From Lactiplantibacillus mudanjiangensis (GTDB lineage: Bacteria; Bacillota; Bacilli; Lactobacillales; Lactobacillaceae): a DNA stretch of 64,000 nucleotides. The position numbers were made by a program, and so were the translations under genes. Below, one piece after another: positions 57,830 through 64,000 of this stretch. The stretch is from NCBI RefSeq assembly GCF_005405385.1, contig NZ_BJDY01000005.1, forward strand, positions 124,001-188,000, given 5' to 3'. Position 1 is the stretch's first letter. Every line of letters starts with the position of its first letter. The notes under the pieces were generated by a model that was given only the letters and a program-made list of their open reading frames with translations, searched no databases and was not told the origin of the DNA.

Positions 57830-58999
57830 TTACTTGCCAATCGATCCACTCATTAACAACATCAACATCTGAATGGTCGCTGGATAATAATCATGATTAT
57901 CAATTTTGACACTTAGCGCATTAGCGTAGCGCTTCGTGAGCACTTGATTTGATAAAGCTTGCGCAGAATAAACCACCGGCGTCGTAAACGCTTGATTGGT
58001 ATACGACGTTACCGCCTGCCCTTTCAACGTATAGATTGCCTTAATCTTTGATTGCTTGGTAAAGAACGTCAACATCTTTTTGGCAATTTTTTGACTCACT
58101 CGACTATGATTCAATTGATAGTCATACGTGACCCGCCAAGGAATCCGACAAGCATTATAGCCATACTGAGCATCATGACTAGACGCAACCTGTTTTGGTT
58201 GCACGGTGCCTAATGTCAACCCGGTCCCAGTCACCGTGACAAAGTCGGCCATTAATCCAGTTGACTGTGCCGCACTTAATTTCTGCAACGTTGTTTGACT
58301 GCGTTGCGCGACTTGGGTCCAACTGCCATCGCCAGTATAGCTCGCAAATTTCCGGAAATATGCCGTGATCAAGTCAGATGGACGGACAAGGTTTTTCGTA
58401 GATTTCGAGGTTGCCCAATCACCAACTAATGGTAACTTAGTCGTTGAATTCAATTCATACGTCTTAATTGCGCCAATTAATTTCTTAGCCAATTGCTGAT
58501 AATTATAGGTTCCTTTACTCCCCCACTGTTCATCAGCCAAGATTAGCGCATAAGCAATATCTAAATCGCCATCGGTCGCACTCGTTTTTTCAGCGGTTGT
58601 ACTTTGCATCTTACCTTGTCGTTGTGTTTGCCGCCAAGCCATCAATGGTTTCGTTGAACTGACCTGATGAGCCAGGTAATAACGAGTCAGCTGATTAAAT
58701 GTCTTTTGCGACTTCACGCCATGTTGCGCAACCATCGCCGTAATCAGCATCCCGTAACCTTGGCCTTCTGACAACGTCTGCTTAGCACCACTACTCGTTG
58801 TTAACACATACTTTTGCTGACCACCACGCAGATAATCCTTTTTCCACGTCCGATAATGTGAGACAATTTCAGATTTGGTCGTACTGGAAGTTGCCTGTGG
58901 CCGTTGTGTCTTATAGATTGCTGAGCCCAGCGCGATGGCCACTAAAATAATCAGTGCTCCAATCAACCATTGATATTTATGCCGTTTAAACGTCTTCAA
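57830..58999 (-). CDS. Membrane-anchored GH8 glycoside hydrolase
   Basis: 389 residues, TTG start at 58999 with TAAGGGGA upstream. One N-terminal membrane anchor (about 13-31), then a GH8 (alpha/alpha)6 domain outside: TLSEGQGYGMLITAMVA with the catalytic acid Glu (near 80), ATDGDLDIAYALILADEQWG with a catalytic Asp (near 145). GH8 enzymes cut beta-1,4-glucan or chitosan-like chains; in cellulose-type operons (BcsZ, Listeria PssZ) they trim or release the polymer. Last gene of the operon, 15 bp after GT2. Confidence 0.9.
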   Translation of the reverse strand: MKTFKRHKYQWLIGALIILVAIALGSAIYKTQRPQATSSTTKSEIVSHYRTWKKDYLRGGQQKYVLTTSSGAKQTLSEGQGYGMLITAMVAQHGVKSQKTFNQLTRYYLAHQVSSTKPLMAWRQTQRQGKMQSTTAEKTSATDGDLDIAYALILADEQWGSKGTYNYQQLAKKLIGAIKTYELNSTTKLPLVGDWATSKSTKNLVRPSDLITAYFRKFASYTGDGSWTQVAQRSQTTLQKLSAAQSTGLMADFVTVTGTGLTLGTVQPKQVASSHDAQYGYNACRIPWRVTYDYQLNHSRVSQKIAKKMLTFFTKQSKIKAIYTLKGQAVTSYTNQAFTTPVVYSAQALSNQVLTKRYANALSVKIDNHDYYPATIQMLMLLMSGSIGK

Positions 59000-59014
59000 C
59001 CTAAAATCCCCTTA

Positions 59015-60316
59015 CTAAAAGCGTTGTGTCTTATACCACTTTGTATGTCGTGTCCCAGTTATTTTATCACGAATAATATCATACATCGCCGCCACTGAAA
59101 CGATAATAAATAATTGGGCGTACGTAAAGTATGAAACAATCGCATAAATAAAGTTGGTAACTGTCGCCTGCCCATAATCACTCGCCAGGGCAATATTGAT
59201 TTGTAATAAATACAGATAAAACATCAAGATCCAATTAATCAAGAATAACGTTGAGAGCTCCCCGCTCAAAGAAACCAGCTGGTGCAAATGGGGGAAGAAC
59301 GTTTGTAAAGCTGCTAAATTAATGTTGATGATAAAAATGACATTAGAGATCACGATCGCGGCATTAAACCAGAAAAATGTACACATATAGTAAAAAACTT
59401 CCAACTTAATTCGCCAAGACGACCGGTCAAATAAATGTTTCGCATTTTCCATAATGACTTCATAATTACCACGCGCCCAACGTTTTCGCTGATTATAGTA
59501 AGCGAACAACGTTTCTGGTTCTTGTTGAAAGGCTTCCGCCCGATGTGCCAACGCGATCAATTTTCCTGCCCGCATCAAACTAAATGAAATCGCCGTGTCT
59601 TCAGTTAACGCCCCATTATTCCAGCCACCGATGGATTGCACGATCGCTTTGTTAATAATGAAGTTCGTGCCAGGAATTCGACCAATCTTGAAGAGTTGCC
59701 ACAGTCCGGTATGCTGAATCCGTTGGGTATTCACGATTTCCAAGTTGATACAACGCGTCAAAAAGTTCTGCTGATAATTCCGGGTTTTATTCCGACCGAA
59801 TGCAGCCGCATAGCGCGTGGGATTCTCCAAAACTTTCTGAACCAAGAAATATAAAGCATTAGTTTCGGGTGCTGCATCGGCATCATAAACGCCTAAATAT
59901 TCGCCAGCCGCAATCTTTAACGCATCGTTTAAAACGCCAGCTTTACCACCAGTCCCAGTCCGTTCGATCACTTGCAAATTACGCCCTTTAAACTCGGGCT
60001 GTTGCATCAATGCGCGTACTTCATTCGCTGTTCCATCGTTACAATTATCCGCATATAGTAAAACTTCCAATTTATCTTGCGGATAATTTAACCGCAAAAT
60101 CGCTTGAATCGTATCTTGAATCACCAATTCTTCATTATGTGCAGGCACCACCACCGTTACAATCGGATAACGTTTTAGCGGCGGTAAAGAATCGATATCT
60201 GTATGTTTTAGGTGTTTAAAAATAAACGTCACACCACCTAGTAGCGTGACAATCGTCATCACGATCGACAACCAAATCGTGATAATCGCAATCACGTATA
60301 AGCTATCGAGCATCAT
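59015..60316 (-). CDS. Processive GT2 polysaccharide synthase
   Basis: 433 residues. N-terminal membrane helix, cytoplasmic GT-A domain, and three to four C-terminal helices. UDP-sugar and catalytic motifs: YADNCNDG, YDADAAPE, LTEDTAIS and QRKRWARG (QxxRW), the set for processive beta-glycan synthases. No C-terminal PilZ domain, unlike BcsA. Product sugar not determinable. Start overlaps the 51-aa gene by 14 bp; AAAGGAAAAG precedes ATG. Confidence 0.92.
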   Translation of the reverse strand: MMLDSLYVIAIITIWLSIVMTIVTLLGGVTFIFKHLKHTDIDSLPPLKRYPIVTVVVPAHNEELVIQDTIQAILRLNYPQDKLEVLLYADNCNDGTANEVRALMQQPEFKGRNLQVIERTGTGGKAGVLNDALKIAAGEYLGVYDADAAPETNALYFLVQKVLENPTRYAAAFGRNKTRNYQQNFLTRCINLEIVNTQRIQHTGLWQLFKIGRIPGTNFIINKAIVQSIGGWNNGALTEDTAISFSLMRAGKLIALAHRAEAFQQEPETLFAYYNQRKRWARGNYEVIMENAKHLFDRSSWRIKLEVFYYMCTFFWFNAAIVISNVIFIININLAALQTFFPHLHQLVSLSGELSTLFLINWILMFYLYLLQINIALASDYGQATVTNFIYAIVSYFTYAQLFIIVSVAAMYDIIRDKITGTRHTKWYKTQRF

Positions 60317-60458
60317 CTTTTCCTTTCAAATTAAACCGCCGGACTGTCCGCTTAAAGATGAGCCACCAACAAACGGATAGCCCTAAAACAACGATACCAA
60401 AGCTAATCGTCACAATTAAACTAACCGGTAATAACCATGCTAAACTTCCTAGTACCAT
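60303..60458 (-). CDS. 51-residue single-helix membrane protein
   Basis: Found by reading the minus strand between the GGDEF-like gene and GT2: MVLGSLAWLLPVSLIVTISF, a helix to about residue 34, then a basic tail (FKRTVRRFNLKGKDDAR). GGGGG lies seven to eleven bases upstream of ATG 60458. It starts 11 bp after the upstream stop and overlaps GT2 by 14 bp, so it is coupled to both. Plausibly a small subunit of the synthase; unknown. Confidence 0.72.
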   Translation of the reverse strand: MVLGSLAWLLPVSLIVTISFGIVVLGLSVCWWLIFKRTVRRFNLKGKDDAR

Positions 60459-60469
60459 CCTCTAGCCCC

Positions 60470-61336
60470 CTATAAGTATTCCTTAGCGATATCAGTTTCA
60501 GCACTCCGTTCCAATTGTACCAGTGCATCTTCAACACTACGATTAACGACTTTATCTTGCGTCGAATATGATATTTGTCCTGTTCGCAGTACTAATGCGT
60601 TGCGGGCCAAACCAAATTCTTCCGCAATATCGTTAATGTGTTCTTTGATTTTCCGTTTCATAATTGGCGCGTTATTCGCACCGAGCATCGGCGACATGAT
60701 GACAAAATGCCCTTCGCCAATATAGTAGAGATGATCGACCGTAAACAACATTGATTCCAAGTTTCGCGTCGTTTCACGTAACAAATCATTAAATCGATCA
60801 TTCCCCAAAAAGTTCATCACATTTTCCAAAAAATCGATTTTGACCATCGTCAAAGTGAATCGATAATCTTGTTCATGATAAAAAACCAGTTTTAATTCCC
60901 GTTGGACATCGCGTTCCAGGGCTGATTCGTTCAACGCCCCAGTTAACACTTCCAAATCAGGCTTTTCTTTTTGCAACTTGGCAAGTTCTTGTGCCAACGC
61001 TTTTCGCTTCAATAACTGATGATCCAATAAGTACATTAGGTAAGTTGTCAACGGGGTAATTGTGAGTAATGCAATTGCCGACCAAAAATACAACTCACGT
61101 GTGTACGGCATAAGTAGCATGAGTGCCCCAGCACTCATACTGACAAAGGAAAGTACCCCACCTAAAATGATATAAATCGTTCGGCCTAAAAATAGTCCTA
61201 ATCCAAACGCCCCAGCGACAATTAAAAAATTCAACCACGAGCCACTAATGACACTCAAGTAGAGTAACGCGTATTGATAAATTAAAATTAAAATCATGCC
61301 CAAAAACACAAAATTATCAATCGATTTCTGCTTCAT
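60470..61336 (-). CDS. Membrane protein with degenerate GGDEF domain
   Basis: 288 residues from ATG 61336 (MKQKSIDNFVFLG); an earlier ATG at 61360 has no clear ribosome site. Four to six membrane helices (to ~115), a short coiled coil (RKALAQELAKLQKEKPD), then a GGDEF-like domain: LTGALNESALERDVQ matches the domain start, but the active-site loop reads YIGEGHFVIM where (R/Y)xGGDEFxxL is normal. It cannot be a conventional diguanylate cyclase. It may bind c-di-GMP or act as a structural regulator of the GT2. Confidence 0.82.
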   Translation of the reverse strand: MKQKSIDNFVFLGMILILIYQYALLYLSVISGSWLNFLIVAGAFGLGLFLGRTIYIILGGVLSFVSMSAGALMLLMPYTRELYFWSAIALLTITPLTTYLMYLLDHQLLKRKALAQELAKLQKEKPDLEVLTGALNESALERDVQRELKLVFYHEQDYRFTLTMVKIDFLENVMNFLGNDRFNDLLRETTRNLESMLFTVDHLYYIGEGHFVIMSPMLGANNAPIMKRKIKEHINDIAEEFGLARNALVLRTGQISYSTQDKVVNRSVEDALVQLERSAETDIAKEYL

Positions 61337-61522
61337 AATGTCCTGCCTAACTTCCTTCATTTTGCCATAATTGGTCTTTAGATTACCATAATCCCCAACA
61401 AATTACATGTTTTTTAGATTCATTACTAAAAATATTTTAATAGCTGTAATTATTGAAGTGATAACTATCAATCTTTATCATCATTTAACCACAACAATTT
61501 AATTAATTATAGCAAAATAAAA

Positions 61523-61562
61523 ACATCGATAATCACCACTTTTGGCAACTATCGATGTTAAA
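61523..61562 (-). terminator. Terminator of the LPXTG protein gene
   Basis: AACATCGATA / TATCGATGTT stem with a T-rich tail on the minus strand. Confidence 0.85.
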
Positions 61563-61570
61563 GTTACGAT

Positions 61571-64000
61571 TTAAAATTTACGTTGACGCTTCGTTGAAAA
61601 ACCTAATACCGTCATTAAACCGGTCATGAGTAAACCTAATCCGGTCCATGCTGCATTTTTATCTGATTGTTCATTAGTTTGTGGCAATTTCGCTGCTGTA
61701 TGAGTTGTTGGCGTTACCTTCACCGCCGTTACCACTGGTGTCCGCATCATTGTCGTGGTAGTCATCACTGGCGCTGACTGTAAGGTCGTTGATTTCGCCG
61801 TCATAACGGTTTTGCCTTTAGCCGGTTGCCCACTATCAACATCAGTTGGTTGATTGGTAACCTGAATCGTGTCAGCTTGACCATCATCAGTTAAGACACC
61901 GTCATCCTTTGGTGTGGATGTGGCTGGTACTTGGATGTTCAAGTGATCATCTTCAGCATCAGTTGTCGGCGTGGTTACCGTTGTCTCATTGTTATTTCCA
62001 TCATCCGGGACAGTTACGGTTGTCTCGCCGTTGTCTCCGTTATCCGGATCGGTCACTGTTGTACCACCGTTATTCCCGTTATCCGGATCAGTTACCGTTG
62101 CACCACCATTATTTCCGTTGTCTGGGTCAGTCACAGTTGACCCACCATTGTCTCCGCTATCCGGATCAGTTGGCTTTAGAGTATAGGTCACAACGTTTGT
62201 CACATCGGCACTCGTTGGCGTCACGGTCACTGCTGGCAACTGTGTTTGATCCGCAGTGTAACCCGTTATTGTTGGCACAGTTACCGCGGCAAACTGATCA
62301 TTGTCGGACTGCCAAGCACTATAAGTCACCAGTTGTGTGACAGTATCTAGTTGACCCGTCCGAGTAAAGATGACCGTTGACTGTTGGTCAGGCGCCAACG
62401 TCTTGCCAGCTTGATCAACAAACTGAATCGTCCGTGTCACAACTTTTTGTAATTGATCTGCCGCCGTTACAGCTTCCTGACCATGTTGTAAATGAACGAT
62501 ATAAGTCGTTGGCGTTGCGGTGTAGGTTGCCCCAGTAGTTGGCCAGTCATCTTGAACCAATTGATAACCTCCAGCTACATAAGCCGCAATTTTTTCAGCG
62601 GTCGTATAATCACTAGTCGTTCCCTGATCACCAGTTAACGTATCCGTTGCCAGCGTTTCGCCAGTTATATCATCTAAATAATTAACGATCACGCTGCCTT
62701 GAACAACCGGATCCTTCGTGTAAACATAAGTAACGACCCCATTTGCGGCGGTTAATGCTCCGTTGGCCGCCAAACCAGTTGGGTCCATGTGACTGTAGGT
62801 GTAGCCCGCAAACGTTTTAGCCGTAGTTTGATAGCTCAAGCCCACATATTGACCATTAGGATAAGTCGCTGTCGTCGTCCCTAACACTTTTTGATCGGTA
62901 TCCACATAGTTCACGGTCACCGCTCCAGCAGCCGTTTTAGGGAGCAACATAATATATAAAGTTTGCGGATCTTGACCGAAAGTCCCGGTTACTGGACCGT
63001 TAGTGGCATAGGTCAAGTAATTGTCCACATTTAAGTAACTACTCAAGTCAAAAGCATCGCCCAAATTCACACCATCAATCACTTGATCTGGCAAAGTCGC
63101 GATTGGTTGTGCATTCTGATCAACATATTTAACAGTGACCGTCGGATGTGCTTGGAAATTAACTTGTTGGTAGATCATGGCATCGGCCCGTAATTCGACA
63201 CCATTATTATAAGTGACGTCAATGTAACGATCTGCTTGCCAACCATCTGAATAAGGAACCCCTAAGTTACCATAAACAATGAAACCAGGCACATTGCTGA
63301 TTTGCTGAATATCACTAATTTGATATTGATTATTGCCTAACATCGTAATTTGTTGTTTTCGTTGCGCCACATTGTTAAACGAATAGCCAAAGGTATCGCC
63401 AATCGCCTCACCTTGTACCCCAGTAATAGTTGTTCCGGTAAACGTCGCCGTCTGATTCTCAACCACATTAATTGGATTAGCCGCATCACTACGCCGAACA
63501 ATCATTTGACCAACGGCCGCAATGAAAACACCAGACTTGGTAATGCCTGATAATGATGAAAAATCTGAAAGACTATTGTTGCTTAGACCAATATAGTTAT
63601 TCGAAAGATTATTATTGCCAATGGCCGTAATCCAAGGACTTAATTGGACCAATTGCGCATTTGTCATCCCAAATTGGTGACCTTGATACGAACCGGCATT
63701 ATCGTTTAAATCGATAAAACTAATCGAACTTGGATCAATTTCGGTTAATGGTTGTAAGTTAACATAGCTTAAAGCCGTTGCTTCCACCGTTAGCCGATAG
63801 AGGCTCAAACTTGCCAATGGACTCAAATCAATACTGGTCATCGCATTGTTAGCAATCCGCAGTGTTAAATCTAGCTTATATTTGCTAGGTAAATACTGCA
63901 ATCCTTCAATCCCAGTTAAAGTCGTAATTGGCGTGGTATCGGTGCTAATTTGGAGCCAATTTCCTAATTTATAGTTTCGAATAGCACCGACAGTAATCGG
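61571..64000 (-). CDS. LPXTG-anchored adhesin with LRR-like and MucBP domains, 5' part off the window
   Basis: The frame is open to the right edge (809 codons visible); the TTG at 63901 is internal, not the start. From the edge: internalin-like leucine-rich repeats (LTGIEGLQYLP, SIDLSPLASLSLYRL), a beta region, two MucBP repeats (VTVKYVDQNAQPI, VTVNYVDTDQKVLG) with a further related VIVNYLDDITGE unit, a Mub B2-like domain (RTIQFVDQAGKTL...GYTADQTQLPAV), five 13-residue DPDNGNNGG-type repeats, a Thr/Pro-rich wall-spanning part and a sorting signal: LPQTN, hydrophobic helix, KRQRKF. Sortase would attach it to the wall; a role in mucus or host adhesion is inferred. Confidence 0.93.
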   Translation of the reverse strand, partial: PITVGAIRNYKLGNWLQISTDTTPITTLTGIEGLQYLPSKYKLDLTLRIANNAMTSIDLSPLASLSLYRLTVEATALSYVNLQPLTEIDPSSISFIDLNDNAGSYQGHQFGMTNAQLVQLSPWITAIGNNNLSNNYIGLSNNSLSDFSSLSGITKSGVFIAAVGQMIVRRSDAANPINVVENQTATFTGTTITGVQGEAIGDTFGYSFNNVAQRKQQITMLGNNQYQISDIQQISNVPGFIVYGNLGVPYSDGWQADRYIDVTYNNGVELRADAMIYQQVNFQAHPTVTVKYVDQNAQPIATLPDQVIDGVNLGDAFDLSSYLNVDNYLTYATNGPVTGTFGQDPQTLYIMLLPKTAAGAVTVNYVDTDQKVLGTTTATYPNGQYVGLSYQTTAKTFAGYTYSHMDPTGLAANGALTAANGVVTYVYTKDPVVQGSVIVNYLDDITGETLATDTLTGDQGTTSDYTTAEKIAAYVAGGYQLVQDDWPTTGATYTATPTTYIVHLQHGQEAVTAADQLQKVVTRTIQFVDQAGKTLAPDQQSTVIFTRTGQLDTVTQLVTYSAWQSDNDQFAAVTVPTITGYTADQTQLPAVTVTPTSADVTNVVTYTLKPTDPDSGDNGGSTVTDPDNGNNGGATVTDPDNGNNGGTTVTDPDNGDNGETTVTVPDDGNNNETTVTTPTTDAEDDHLNIQVPATSTPKDDGVLTDDGQADTIQVTNQPTDVDSGQPAKGKTVMTAKSTTLQSAPVMTTTTMMRTPVVTAVKVTPTTHTAAKLPQTNEQSDKNAAWTGLGLLMTGLMTVLGFSTKRQRKF
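61973..62167 (-). repeat. Five 39 bp in-frame tandem repeats in the adhesin gene
   Basis: Encodes 13-residue units: DPDSGDNGGSTVT, DPDNGNNGGATVT, DPDNGNNGGTTVT, DPDNGDNGETTVT, VPDDGNNNETTVT. Middle units are most alike, consistent with expansion by slippage or recombination. Acts as a spacer through the cell wall. Confidence 0.88.

Noticed and set aside
61910-62340. Plus-strand frames opposite the adhesin repeats (143, 69 and 71 residues)
   Set aside because: Shadow frames created by the 39 bp repeats; low-complexity, no ribosome site.
63899-63901. TTG at 63901 as the start of the adhesin
   Set aside because: The frame is open with LRR-like sequence up to the window edge and no signal peptide follows this codon.

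Overview
The window looks like a chromosomal segment of a low-to-moderate GC Lactobacillaceae, most like the Lactiplantibacillus plantarum group. The grounds are an eight-gene atpBEFHAGDC operon next to murA, the MurT/GatD pair, class I mannose-6-phosphate isomerase, PyrR-type and T-box leader RNAs, and a tmRNA whose tag ends in SYALAA. No phage, CRISPR array, rRNA operon or transposase gene was seen. The species call is inference from gene content, not from a search.

Layout. 1-7246 (minus): start of murA, then the F1Fo-ATP synthase operon with its promoter and terminator. 7525-15079 (minus): PyrR-attenuated uracil permease, upp, then a housekeeping run glyA-ywlC-prmC-prfA-tdk. 15294-17365 (plus): murT-gatD (peptidoglycan amidation). 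17593-26036 (mostly minus): manA, a serine hydrolase, ilvE, a small unknown protein, and a heterodimeric ABC exporter with a downstream lipoprotein. 26406-33080: a YxeA-like protein, a lipoprotein deacetylase, a T-box-controlled amino-acid ABC importer and an M20 peptidase. 33324-35318: two isolated tRNA genes, a probable small RNA, and several small unknown proteins. 35416-43516 (minus): pgi, a sugar uptake protein, a degenerate RlmI-like protein, a two-component system, and the PFL/ACT pair. 43802-51678: a DMT exporter, then a complete beta-glucoside PTS locus (GntR regulator; IIB-IIC-IIA; acetylesterase; ROK kinase; GH1). 52137-57232: ssrA, an ECF S component, small secreted proteins, a MATE exporter and a secreted protein. 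57830-61336 (minus): an exopolysaccharide-synthase-like operon (degenerate GGDEF membrane protein, 51-residue membrane protein, GT2, GH8). 61571-64000 (minus): the C-terminal part of an LPXTG adhesin.

The most unusual content is non-coding. A family of long, hairpin-rich repeats is present in at least five places (about 9019-9254, 26285-26393, 27877-28377, 34111-34303, 57246-57766). Two copies have matching inverted ends (CTAAAGGTTGAAAG type) and 7-8 bp direct flanking repeats, so it behaves like a non-autonomous mobile element. A compact two-hairpin RNA with its own promoter and terminator is predicted beside one copy (about 33992-34091, minus).

The most interesting protein system is the GGDEF-like/51-aa/GT2/GH8 operon. 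It resembles a cellulose-type polysaccharide machine, but its putative nucleotide sensor has lost the GGDEF active site.
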